Shown: positions 1 through 9,479, counted from the first letter of the stretch. The stretch is 24,470 nt of DNA from Chromera velia (GCA_018398765.1 JAHBMJ010000131.1:1-24470); one strand, 5' to 3'. Numbers and translations are program-made. Notes: a model not told the origin generated them from the sequence alone.

Positions 1-1100
1 GATATATGTATACAGAGTGTCTTATACCTACATAATTGTTAACAATTGCTCGCAGAAGAAAGAAGAAACGAAGACCAAACACACAAATATCTATGCACAT
101 CCATACATCAAAAAATAAATCATACAGCAATTTCAAGATCCCCCTGAACAAAACGGTCCCTTTCGTACGCCAGCTGCATCGAGAACTCACGTCCCAAAAG
201 GGAGGCCAGCTGGAAAGGACCCCCTAGGATATTCGACTATTTCAATTACGATTAAGATTTTATAGGTAAGATCATATAAAACATATAATAAAAATATAGA
301 TTACATAAACATTTCAGGCTAAAGTAATGTAGTTCATCTTAAAAAGCTTAAATCCGGTGAAATTAAGTGTGATTACGGGAAAAAATAACCATATACCCCC
401 CTTTTTATAGTATGTCTCTTACAACTGATTACGAATTATGAGATTACGGCATCTTTTGAAAGACCACCAATATTTTTTTTCCTCGTATGCCGTCACCCAT
501 CTCCCAGAAAGCATAAAGCTTCCCGCTGCAGCTCATACAAAAGACAATAAAAATTATTAATTCTCTTGTTCTGCAGTCTTTTGAGCGTCTATCAAGGATT
601 CAGGCTAGGGATTCAGGGGTAAAGAGAGGGGGGAAGACTGATGGAAGAGGCGTTAAGTTGACTACTTGGCCTCTCTCAGGAGGCCGCAGAGCAACAGCAG
701 CCGCCGTGAGCCTGGTTCTATTGCAGCCCAAAATTTGCTTTAATACTGTTGATCTTGCTCTTGTTTTTTATTGCACCATGCAAAAGTTGTAGGAAAAGAC
801 TAGGGAAAAAGTCTGTTCATAAAGGAGGATGAGCTGTAAAAAGTCAAAGAAACGTTCAAAAAGCTCTTCATGAAAGACTCTGATATTGTCATGGATATTG
901 AGATTGAGGCTACGGGGCAGCACTGCTAGGTAGAACCCTAGTACCATACATGTTTATGCTGTAATTGAAGATGATATAACATAGGTTTTAATAGGTTTTA
1001 ACACTGTTTTTTTGCTTTTCCAGACTCGTTAGTGTCAGATTCTTTCAGATTCTTAAAGGTTTTTTAAAGAAGAATCAAGTCTACGTTGCGTCAAAGTGGT
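1..1100. other. AT-rich intergenic region, no gene seen
   Basis: I see no convincing coding sequence here. The stretch is AT-rich with scattered poly-A and poly-T runs. A short perfect hairpin, GGCCTC-TCTCAG-GAGGCC, lies near 679-696. Imperfect inverted arms containing CCAGCTG lie around 150-172 and 206-224. The short plus-strand ORF at 36-227 has no recognisable motif and poor protein-like composition. Confidence 0.5.
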
Positions 1101-1310
1101 GTCTCCATCATTTGGTTCTTACTCAGAGTCTCTAGAGAAACCACTAGAACCCAGGTTCTAAGAACCTAGATAAAAACTTGTAAGAACCATGAAGAACCCC
1201 CCCCCTAAAGCTTTAGAAAGATTAAAGAGCTAATTAAAATGATTAAAATGATCCAAACAAACAAGACATATGCTTACATATGCCAAAATTGACCGTTAAA
1301 ATCATAAAAC

Positions 1311-1559
1311 TCAGCTGTCAACTCGCTTTTTCTTCTCTTCAAACAGACTTACAAGACGAGCAAGCTTTTCATCTTTCATAAAGACGGTTTCATTCATTTT
1401 ATGTGCATGCTGAATATAAAAGAACATAGAAAAAAGTGAGACGTTATTGACGCAAATCTTTTTAGGCTTCCTGTTTCGGCCTAACTGCCAAAGGAGAGAG
1501 AAAGGGCGCATGTCGGCTAAGTCGGTCGAAGCCTCGTCAGACTCAGAATATATATGCAC
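1311..1559 (-). pseudogene. Unrecognised 82-residue ORF, probably the downstream part of the same decayed coding region
   Basis: This minus-strand ORF continues in the same direction as the ORF at 1676-2161 after about 115 bases with frame changes. It contains a basic stretch (R-N-R-K-P-K-K) and ends with a Glu/Lys-rich tail. No family is recognised. The reading frame is open upstream of the ATG in a protein-like way, so the ATG is probably not a true start. Best read as a fragment of a broken gene or transposon ORF; spurious coding cannot be excluded. Confidence 0.25.
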
Positions 1560-1675
1560 AGCAATCCGGTATAAATTTCTTTATCTTCGACGTGTGCAAT
1601 CGCTCGCAACCCTAAGGGTTCAAAAGCTTTCTTCTTATTATTCTATGACAAAATGTTCACTACCTTGGAAACGTA

Positions 1676-2161
1676 CTAACTCAGTTTTCTCTCTAAACCC
1701 TCACCCTCATCATACTGGCACGCTACGAGTTGTCCCACCATCATAGAATACTCGCCTTTCCAAATCAATGCCTGACTGTGGGACTTCGCACGCACTCTCA
1801 CCCCCTGATCGTTTGACAACTTTTCTTGATACAAGAGAGTATAAACCGCACTTAACCGCATCATACCACAGTTTGGTACTTCAAAGGAGACAACCTCTGT
1901 CACCCCCCCTTGCTTCTCTTCAGGTATCGTCACCGCTCGTGCAAAGACAGAAAGGGACTGTTCTTGTGCTACGTCTTTTGTTTGAATCTGCTCTCGCGAA
2001 CTTTTGAGTTCTTCTCCCTCTGGTGTGTCATCCAACTTAATGGGGATCTCTACATCCATTACCACCCACTCATCATCTTTAATGCCCCCCCCCTTTTCCA
2101 ACATTTTCCCTCTACCTCCCATAGTCCTTTTCCAATGTTTTCCAGTCGGATTGGTAAACAA
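1676..2161 (-). CDS. Unrecognised 161-residue ORF inside the inverted-repeat segment
   Basis: I do not recognise this ORF. It has a protein-like composition: mixed charge, several aliphatic stretches, a W-V-V-M-D-V-E-I segment near residues 32-39 and few low-complexity runs. This stands out against the AT-rich surroundings. The chosen ATG is simply the first in the open frame. The frame closes at 1676, and open but frame-shifted protein-like reading continues toward the ORF at 1311-1559 (for example R-A-I-A-H-V-E-D-K-E-I-Y on the same strand near 1580-1615). This suggests one decayed coding region rather than two genes. It may be the coding remnant of the surrounding element or a host pseudogene. 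Confidence 0.3.
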   Translation of the reverse strand: MFTNPTGKHWKRTMGGRGKMLEKGGGIKDDEWVVMDVEIPIKLDDTPEGEELKSSREQIQTKDVAQEQSLSVFARAVTIPEEKQGGVTEVVSFEVPNCGMMRLSAVYTLLYQEKLSNDQGVRVRAKSHSQALIWKGEYSMMVGQLVACQYDEGEGLERKLS

Positions 2162-2292
2162 ACTTTTGAATATTTTTATCGTGTTTAATGTTTCATAACT
2201 GGTTTTGGACGGGTTCTTTGGGGTTCTTGGAGGGTCAGACTGAGAAGGCTAGAACCTAAGTTCTAGAAACCTAAGAACCTAGAGGTGGAGAC

Positions 2293-2840
2293 GTATAGTT
2301 TTTAAGCTCGAAGCGAGTAAAAACCTTCAACCAATACTTTAAAAGTGTCATTGTTTTGTTTTTTAGAACTTCTTTTACTTATAAAATAAGTTTGGAGTTT
2401 ATTTTAAATGTTTTAGAGCTTAGATTGCTACTACAAAGTCGTTCGACGACCACATCTATATTTCTGAGTGCCTCCCCGTAGGATTGAGGTCTTAGACTAG
2501 TGATGACATTATCGCAACATGATGGTTTTCTTTTGTTTTTTGAAGGATGGTCCAGGGAGGGGGGCTGTTTACCCCATTTTACTATATATTACGGATTACG
2601 AGTTTACGAGCTCTTTCTAGATGTTACCTAGAGACAAGACTTTCATCACAGATTGTAAGCAAACTAGTGAGCATTCTGATGAGACGTTGACTTTGTTTGA
2701 AGTAATTTAATGTAACAAGTCCTAAAAAAATGGTTTTTAGTGTAGGGGTGACGTTAAATACTAATGTACCCTATGTGTAACCCCTAAAATTCATCTAGTA
2801 ATATTTTAAGTCGATTACCCTAGAAGAACTCCGCTGACCC
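2293..2840. other. AT-rich intergenic stretch, no gene seen
   Basis: There is no open frame of interest. The sequence near 2588-2618 (attacggattacgag) loosely repeats a motif at 428-455 (attacgaattatgag), hinting at another dispersed repeat. Otherwise it is unremarkable. Confidence 0.4.
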
Positions 2841-2974
2841 CTGCCATGAAAGGCAGAAGTCAGCACGTTGATAACCACGTACCGCTGCAGTGTACAACTG
2901 AGGACCTTCCAATACCAGTCTGTGAGACGCAGCTAAACTGCCCTCATCTTCCCCTCCATGGAAAAACCCGCTCT

Positions 2975-3760
2975 TCAACACGCAATCCTAACCAGCTCTT
3001 TCAAAAAAGAGACCGTCTCTCTATCTGGTCGTTCAAAGGTCTCAAAGACCAGCAGAATGAATCGCAGGCCCACTAAATGAGCCGCGACGGCATATTTCAC
3101 TTGTTTCCCCTCACTCTTCGTCTTGGTGGCTGCCCCTACTGTTTTTGATCGGATACGCAGGCGGGCGGCGTCACACAAGATGGGAAAAGTAACGGAAACA
3201 TCCACTAGGATAACGACCTTAAACCTATCTGTCACTTGTCAATAAAAAAATATGATTAAGATCATATTTCTCTACTACTCTCTGCGGCACTGTTTTTCAA
3301 GAGACCGTCCATGCCTGCGGCGTAAATATTCAAGACACCATCCAGATATGTGGCTTTGGATTTTAAGACACTGTAAACGATCCGCGCCTACAGCATGGAT
3401 TTTCAAGCTTATCCAAAAATATGGCTTAAACTTTAAAGTGGTAGTTAGGTTTAAGGAGGTCGTTAGGATAGTGTCACCATTTGAAAGGGAGGCAAAGATG
3501 TCTACCCATTTGTTCCTCTGATCAACGAGATGGGAATCGGTAGCGACCCCCAAATAACCCAGAGTCGTTTCTTCCAGTACGTGAGTGTGACGGAGCCCAC
3601 GCAGAATCTGTGTAAACGCTCCTTTTACCTGCTCATGGCGCCAGTGCACGCCCCCTCCGTTCCGGGCAGGGGCCAAGATCGCGCGTGTCTATACTCCACG
3701 TGGCGCCCAAATACGCGACCCGGCTGGAGTGCATGGGAACACCCGGCCCCCGCGTACCAG
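2975..3760 (-). mobile_element. Decayed non-LTR retrotransposon (LINE) fragment, C-terminal part of the pol ORF
   Basis: Reading the minus strand from about 3760 downward gives, in order, pieces resembling the region after the reverse transcriptase in many LINE polyproteins: a CPER-type segment, then R-H-E-Q-V-K, then V-D-I-F-A-S-L-S-N-G-D, then V-D-V-S-V-T-F-P, then an R/K-rich stretch with K-Y-A-V, then a V-F-E-T-F-E-R segment and a terminal helix. The order and spacing match the 'RHD..., DVxVxxP, Y..., VExxG' tail of LINE proteins; this is family knowledge recalled, not searched. The copy is broken: frames change around 3650-3700, a stop lies upstream, and a 251-bp element is inserted at 3213-3463. 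Related reading may continue down to about 2835 and up to 3880. No RT catalytic core is in the window. Confidence 0.6.
3213..3463. mobile_element. 251-bp MITE-like element with terminal inverted repeats, inserted in the LINE fragment
   Basis: Both ends begin ACGACC in inverted orientation. After a 3-base length difference they share TTAAACCTA and CACTT, so the inverted repeats cover about 25 bases with 3-4 mismatches. The element is flanked by the direct repeat TAGGATA at 3206-3212 and 3464-3470. Removing 258 bases (the element plus one repeat, exactly 86 codons) rejoins the LINE reading frame between N-G-D-T and V-D-V-S-V. The exact end is ambiguous: TAACGACC could be the terminus, which would shorten the duplication to GGA. 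It has no coding capacity, so it would be non-autonomous. Confidence 0.7.
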
Positions 3761-3889
3761 AAATGGGTCCTATATTTAATGGGACGCCGCGGCCAGCGTC
3801 GTGCGCCCGCACGTCGGCCAGCCTCTGGCGTCGTCAGCGGCTGGGGTCTGAATGGGCGGTGTTTTTCTTCTTTCTCTTCTTTTCTTCTT

Positions 3890-4148
3890 CTATATATTGA
3901 AGTGAAATTGATTATAGTGAAATTTCACATTGGACTCTTTGGGAGTCACACTCTTGCATTCCATTCAAGCGCGCATGCTGTCAGGTCGAGTGTTGCCCGT
4001 GCTTGAACGGACCTCCCGAGGACTGCTGCTTTCTTTCGCCGTCTCCTCACCGAGATCCGTCCCCTCATCAGCCAATCCTTAATTTTCCCCCCGCTCCTGA
4101 TATCGATTCCGCCTTTAGTGCCCTGTGGAGGTGTACCAGCAAATTGCA
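3890..4148 (+). promoter_or_regulatory. Presumed promoter and 5' leader of the eEF1B-gamma-like gene
   Basis: About 260 bases separate the retroelement debris from the first ATG. They contain a TATA-like TATATATTG near 3892 and a perfect 12-base palindrome GTGAAATTTCAC at 3917-3928, preceded by a half copy (GTGAAATTG) at 3902. Promoter function is inferred from position alone. Confidence 0.25.
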
Positions 4149-6814
4149 ATGAAGCTCTTCGCAGAGAAGGGGAGCTACAGGGCGAACAAGATTCTTGTTG
4201 TTGCTGAGTTGGCAGGCCTAGAGATTGAAGTTCCTTCTTTTGTTTTGGGGAAAGACAACCGCAGTGACGAGTTCAGAAAATCTAACCCCAGTGGAAGAAT
4301 TCCGGCTTTGATAACAGACAAGGGGACTGTGTTTGAAAGGTGGGTCAAGGGACCCGTGTGGCTGAGTTCGGGTCGGGAGACCTACAGGTTTCTTGTCCTC
4401 ATGACTTCCGTCTCCATCTTCTTCTCATATCTCCCAACAGTATATGTCACGTTTTGCCCCCGCCCTCTACCCCTCCTCTGTTTGAATGTGCTCTTGCTTC
4501 TCCCTTTTACCTTTCTCTTCCATCCTCCTTGCTCTCTTTCGCTGCCTCCTTCCTGTGTCAGAGAGAAGAGACCTGCAGAGGAGAGCCTGTGAATGACCTG
4601 CTGTCTTCCCCTGTCCGTGCCCTCCCAATCGGTCCTTTCCTTCTTCTCATGATTGGTTTTGCTGCTCCATTCACCTTTTTTGCCCTAAGTGCCCGGGAAC
4701 CCCAATCCCTCTCAAGCTTTCCTCTTGCCGCCGGTCTCGCATGAAGGTGTCTGAATTTTTATTTTAATTTTCGTTTCGTTCAGAGAATGAATGCGCAGAC
4801 CCTACTGAAGTCTTGCCCGCCTCACCGCAATTGCCCTGCAGTAATGCTATTGCTCGGTTTGTGGCACGGGTCCGAAACGACAAGGCTCTCTACGGACGCA
4901 CCTTTCAAGAAACAGGCGTGGTCAGTTTCGTTATGCAGCCAGAAAGTTTTTTTTTTTTTGCCTCGATTCAATGGCTTTGATGCACACTCGTCATGCCAAA
5001 GTATGACTGGGATGACCGGAAATCAAGAGTTCCTTCCTTCCTTCCCTCCTTTCCTCCTTCCTTCCTTCCTTCCTTCCTTCCTTGCTTCCTTCCTTCCTTC
5101 CTTCCTTCCCTCGTTCCTTCCTTTCCTCCTTCCTTCCTTCCTTCCTTCCTTCCTTCCTTCCTTTCCTCCCTTCCTTCCTTCCTTCCTTCCTTCCTTCCTT
5201 CCTTCCTTCCTTCCTTCCCTTCCTTCCTTCCCTTCCTTCCTTCCCTTCCTTCCTTCCTGCTTCTTCCTTCCTTCCTTCCTTCCTTCCTTCCTGCTTCTTC
5301 CTTCCTTCCTTCCTTCCTTCCTTCCTTTCCTCCTTCCTTCCTTCCTTCCTTCCTTCCTTTCCTCCTTCCTTCCTTCCTTCCTTCCTTCCTTTCCGTGTTT
5401 GTTCTTCTTGTCGTATGAAGGCTGTTTCATCTCCCTGCAGCTCTCCTGTTCTCTCCTCTCCTCGCCCTACAATTCTCTGGACCCATGTCAAGCGATTGCT
5501 GTTGAGTTCCATGTCTCCATCTCTTTCTTTCTTTACTTGCCATCTCTTCATTTCTTTACTTGCATCCCGCGGTTGGGATTGCTGGTTCTGTGACCCCGTT
5601 TGTGTGAAGTTTGAGAGAGAAAGATGTCACTCAGTGTTCCTGGCAACCAAAGCATTGATAGTCACCTTTGCTCACTCTCTGCTTCAACGCACGATCCTTT
5701 TCATCTCTGCATGCAGGTAGACAGTTGGATCGAATTCTGCACCCATGAGCTGGAGGTGCCCCTCTGTGCGTGGGTGTACCCGAAACAGGGCCTGCTGGAG
5801 GAATCACCTGCCACAAGGAAGAACGCAATGGAGGAAGTCGGAAACGCTCTAACGGACCTAGACAGGCATCTCAGAGGCAGGGAGTGGGTGGTGGGGGATT
5901 CAGTCACACTGGCAGACGTGTGCCTGGCTGTGTCGATGTCGGATGCTTATAGACTCGTGTTTGATGAAGGTCAGTAAAAAAAAAACGAGTTTCTCTGTAC
6001 AGAGAAGGAAGAGACGGTTTGGGTTTTGCCCGTTGGAAAGAACGGAAAGGCCTGCAGGGCTTAGTATTTGGTGCTCCGCACGTTCCGGCAGGTTTTATGT
6101 TTCACATATCATGCATCGGCTCCCCCTTCAGCTCCTTTGTGTTTGAGCACCTTTGCTTGACATTGTCGATCCTTGCATCCTTGAGAGGAAGAGAGGAGAA
6201 CAGAAGTACAGAAGGAGGGAGGGTGTCTGTGCAGAGACGAGGAGGAGAAAGGACCCTAGGGAAAGACGGTATGTATGAAGGGTCAGGCGGATTCAAGTTT
6301 GGCGAGAGAGAAGAAGCGAAGAGGAAAGTAAAACAAGTTCGTTGTCACTTCATTTCACACTCTTCTGGATTCGTCTGATAGTCAAAGATCTTGTGCTGCT
6401 TGAACCCCCTTCCCTTTTTTCTCTCTCTCTGTCTCTCTGTCACGCACAGCATTTCTGACCCCCTTCCCGGAAGTATTACGGTGGTTGCGGAAGTGCTTCG
6501 ACCTGCCCGCGTTCCAAAAAGTTCTGGGCAATCTCAAATTGGGAGTAAAAGGTCTGTCTGTTTGTCTGTCTTTGTGTCCGTTTGTTCGTCGGGCTACCCG
6601 TGTGCATCTTTGACGGCTGTTTTCAAATCCTGTGGGAGTTTTCACACACACACACACACACACACACACGTACATGCACTGAGAGGGGGAAAAGAAAACG
6701 CCAGAAACTGATTGCTCCGTGCTTTTCTGCCCTGTTTGAGACTCTCTCTCTTCTTCTTTTGCTCATTTCCTCTGTCCAGAAAATTCTCTTTCTTTCTCAC
6801 TTTCTTTCTTTTTT

Positions 6815-6845
<31 letters not shown>

Positions 6846-7172
6846 CCCTTCCTCCCTCCTTCCCCCCGTTGTTCCTCTTCTTTTTTTGTTTGCACATCTT
6901 TCCATCGACCTACCTGACTGTCAAGCTGTCTGCCTGTCTCCCTACACCGTAATCTGTGCCACCTTCTGTTTACTGATCACTCTCTCAGATCCTTTCCGGT
7001 GCTTGAGGGTCCTTGAAATTCCCGTGTTAGTTCTACTCCTTTTTTCTCTCATGCAAACGATGTCGAATCTTCTTTTGTTTTCTATGTGCGCTTTCTAACG
7101 TGCTTCCTTGCTCCACTATGTTTCTTTCTGCCTACAGAAACTGCGAATTCTGGGTCAGAGGCTGCTGGATAA
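4149..7172 (+). CDS. eEF1B-gamma-like protein, glutathione S-transferase domain only (five exons)
   Basis: The product resembles the N-terminal GST-like half of translation elongation factor 1B gamma, which anchors the eEF1A nucleotide-exchange complex. Exons are 4149-4339, 4842-4920, 5717-5969, 6450-6551 and 7138-7172; they join in phase to 219 codons plus TAA. Exon 1 gives the thioredoxin-like fold, starting MKLFAEKGSYRANK and holding G-R-I-P-A-L with the cis-proline. The exon 1/2 junction makes E-S-N-A-I-A-R, the ES-x-A-I motif of this family. Exons 3-4 give the helical domain: W-V-Y-P, V-G-D-S-V-T-L-A-D-V, then F-P-E-V-L-R-W and F-Q-K-V-L-G-N-L-K-L. The start is the ATG at 4149; an in-frame GTG lies 24 bases upstream. 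The family is normally about 400 residues with a C-terminal EF1G domain, which I cannot find downstream. An alternative donor at 6545 (GTAAAA) would give a different tail ending at 7257 (245 residues), also without that domain. Confidence 0.85.
5031..5394 (+). repeat. CCTT-rich polypyrimidine microsatellite in intron 2
   Basis: About 364 bases are almost entirely C and T, built on (TTCC)n with interruptions such as TTTCC and TGCTTC. It lies inside the 796-bp intron between exons 2 and 3 of the GST-like gene, with the pyrimidines on the sense strand. The long ORFs of poly-(FLPS) or poly-(EGRK) it creates on both strands are artefacts of the repeat. Confidence 0.95.
6643..6669. repeat. (CA)n microsatellite in intron 4
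   Basis: A run of about 13 CA units lies in the intron that separates the last two exons of the GST-like gene. Confidence 0.95.
6786..6866 (+). repeat. TTTC / TTCC pyrimidine tract in intron 4
   Basis: Tandem TTTC units pass into CCTT/CCCC-rich sequence. The tract is pyrimidine-rich on the sense strand, like the tract in intron 2 of the same gene. Confidence 0.9.
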
Positions 7173-7257
7173 TCAAAACAGACGACATGTCAATGATTTG
7201 CATGCTGAATTCAAAGTTTTTCAAACTATCATGATGAATTTAAACAGTTTACATTGA

Positions 7258-7848
7258 TTATAGTACAACGCTATATTCATGTATACTGTATAATGATGGT
7301 CACGGTATGTAATAGTAACTTTCCATAAAACACCATGAGGTGTTATGATGATGAAGTGACTTATAAATTAACCTGCCAGCCATCGTGTCCCAATGGTAAA
7401 GAGTAGTCTATGAGCATTCATGTCATATTGCAAAGCTAGGAGGCTATTAGGAGCATATGCTAGCGACTAGGCTAGCGATTGCTCAGTGCTTACCTAAAGC
7501 GCCCGACTTGGACTCGGAACTTTAGCCTGAGGACCCCTCTCTCGCGTACGTCCCTTTCCCCGCGCCGGTCATTCAAAGTTGGCAAGACTTTTCCGTCTCC
7601 TGCTGCTTACGACGACCTTAGGCATTCGAACGGCCAAGACTAGTACAGTCAGACTAAGGGCGTAAATGGCTTTGAATTCGGCCTCTCGCCACCCGTACGT
7701 CCCTGTGTGTTAGTGTGTGACTAGCTGTGTCACCCTTTATACGGTTAGCAGACGTGGCAGCTGCCACAGACCTAGCCACAGAATGCTACAAACACCGGAG
7801 AAACAACTATATCTTCCTCACCATAACCTAAATCATGATAGTGCTGAG
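7258..7848. other. Intergenic region downstream of the GST-like gene, no gene seen
   Basis: Base composition turns AT-rich almost immediately after the last exon. No convincing ORF is present. The 7500-7730 part is less AT-rich and repeats the word TACGTCCCT twice (near 7548 and 7695). I see no polyadenylation signal I would trust. Confidence 0.4.
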
Positions 7849-8076
7849 CTAGGCGTCGGCTCAAGAAAAAAAAAAAGATACCCCCAAACCCTTTACTTTT
7901 TTTTTTTTTCTTTTTCGTCAAACAGCTGTTGTTCAAGTGTTGGACAGATGTTGTTCATGTATTGCACAACTGTTGTTAAGTGTTGTTGAGGCTTCAAAAG
8001 TTTAAAAGTAAAAAAAAAAGAAAAAAAAAAAAGATCTCCTCTGATCGCTTATTTTTTTTCTTTAGCCGACGCCTAG
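7849..8076. mobile_element. 228-bp foldback / MITE-like element
   Basis: The left end reads CTAGGCGTCGGCT followed by CAAG and a poly-A run. The reverse complement of the right end reads CTAGGCGTCGGCT followed by AAAG and a poly-A run. The terminal inverted repeats are thus about 25 bases with one mismatch. The flanks are GTGCTGAG (7841-7848) and GTGGTGAG (8077-8084), a possible 8-bp target duplication with one mismatch. No coding sequence is present. The family is not identified; an 8-bp duplication would fit hAT-type elements, but the termini are not diagnostic. Confidence 0.65.
7923..7988 (+). repeat. Three imperfect 22-bp tandem repeats inside the foldback element
   Basis: Three consecutive 22-base units start CAGCTGTTGTTCAAG, CAGATGTTGTTCATG and CAACTGTTGTTAAGT. 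They share the core TGTTGTTNANGTNTTG and sit in the central, non-inverted part of the element at 7849-8076. Confidence 0.8.
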
Positions 8077-8478
8077 GTGGTGAGCTGCAGCTACAGAGGT
8101 ATAAAGACAGGAACTTGAAGACAGAGAGATACAAAGAGTCTGTAACAGGCAAGCCCAGACCTAGGCCCAGCTAAAAAAACAAAGTCTCTTGCTAGTGGTC
8201 TTCTTTACCAAGTTGAATCAGGGTAACCAATTTAAGGTCCAATTAAAAGATGGTACAGTGTTTTTTCCTAGGTTTTTTTAAATTTCAGGCCACAAACAGT
8301 ATAATTACGGTCTAAATTACGGTATAAGGGACCCCCTAAGTCATCTTAAAAAAATCTATATGCATCTATATACTAAAAGAACTAGTAAAATTTAAGAATA
8401 ACAAAAAAAATATTAAGTTTTAGAGTTATTAAACTTATAATTAAAGTAATTAAATTATAATCAAATTAATGTACACTC

Positions 8479-8517
<39 letters not shown>

Positions 8518-8659
8518 ATGATAATGATTGAGGGTTAAATCATAGATCGGCGATGCTAAATCCCAAGCTACTAACAAGGCTTTGAGGACAACCTAAACCA
8601 CATATTCATGGGGGGGGGGAGGGTGGAAGAAGCCTGCATGCCAATCAAAACGATTCTAC
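8077..8659. other. AT-rich intergenic stretch, no gene seen
   Basis: It is AT-rich sequence with a (TA)n microsatellite and short poly-G at 8611. No protein-like ORF or RNA gene is apparent. Confidence 0.4.
8480..8513. repeat. (TA)n microsatellite
   Basis: About 17 uninterrupted TA units are followed by GATGATGATAATGAT. Confidence 0.95.
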
Positions 8660-9424
8660 TCAATTTGCCTGCTCGACACAATAAACCCTTTTAAGACAGT
8701 CGGCTAGTGCTTTTGAGCCGCTTCTAGGCAGGATCGTGCATAACAGCAACACCATCTCCTTTATTTTCTTCTTATTATCTGAAGTGCCTCTCCCTATTGC
8801 ACCCGCAATGCGTTATGCGATTTTTACTCTTGTATTAATGGGCGCTCTCTGCTTTGCAATTTCATACAGCTCTTTCAGCCTGCTCCGCTCCCTTTCGGAG
8901 TCTTTACATTCCGTCAGAATATGAACCTCATCCTTGATCACACGCGAGGGGGATAAACATTTGTTACATAGACTCGGATGTTCTGGTTAAGTCCTATCTA
9001 TGTCCCCCCCTGTGAGAGCCCTGAGAAGCATACGAAAACCTGCGGAAGACTGTAACAGACTCCTTGGCAGAGGCTCAACACTGCACTCTATTAATTCACT
9101 TCTTGAGCGCCATTTCCTTTCACTCAAAAGGTGCATGGCCAAACGCTGTCTGGTCGGATTCTCGGATTGGAAAGGGGAGAGATTCGCAAGGTGGGGGAAA
9201 ATTCTGTCTCTGTCTCTAACGTTTCTAGTGTCTTCCTTTAATAAGTCGGACAGCCAGGTACCCTCTACAATCTTTCTTGCCGCCCTTTTCCTCCTGTTCT
9301 TGCCTTTCTTTCTAAACTCGTCCCCCTGGGCCACCGCGTTTGGCAATGGGGGCCACAAAAGAGAGCAATCCAGTAGGACAGCCAGCCATTTCACTGTCTT
9401 AATGAAGGGTCTAAGGGGGGACAC
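8660..9424 (-). mobile_element. Decayed LINE fragment with a C-terminal CCHC finger
   Basis: One minus-strand frame runs from about 9424 to a stop at 8660-8662, interrupted by two in-frame TAA codons (near 8988 and 8819). Before the first stop it reads L-L-R-A-L-T-G-G; right after it comes L-C-N-K-C followed by D-E-V-H-I-L-T-E-C, that is C-x2-C-x11-H-x4-C. The 'LLRxLTG...CxxC...DExHxLxEC' arrangement is typical of the region after the reverse transcriptase in non-LTR retrotransposons (family knowledge, not searched). Protein-like sequence continues past both stops, so this is a pseudogene. The upstream part contains a basic stretch (F-R-K-K-G-K-N-R-R-K-R). It differs from the LINE fragment at 2975-3760 and probably belongs to another clade. 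Confidence 0.55.
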
Positions 9425-9479
9425 TTCAGCCGGTTACACCATGATTACTGACCCTACACCCCCCCCCTACAATGTATAA

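Larger units (their letters stand above)
1101..2292. mobile_element. Possible DNA-transposon-like segment with diverged terminal inverted repeats
   Basis: The left end (1101) and the reverse complement of the right end (2292) both begin GTCTCCA, and 17 of the first 21 bases match, including a shared GGTTCTTA. Further in, both ends carry a near-identical palindrome: AGAACCCAGGTTCT at 1146-1159 and AGAACCTAAGTTCT at 2251-2264. Two minus-strand ORFs lie between them. No clear target-site duplication flanks the ends, so the termini may be wrong or worn. The alternative is a chance or older nested inverted repeat. Calling it a mobile element is inference from structure only. Confidence 0.35.

Noticed and set aside
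4991-5720. Long ORFs of Phe-Leu-Pro-Ser and Glu-Gly-Arg-Lys repeats on both strands
   Set aside because: They are direct translations of the CCTT microsatellite in an intron and appear in several frames at once.
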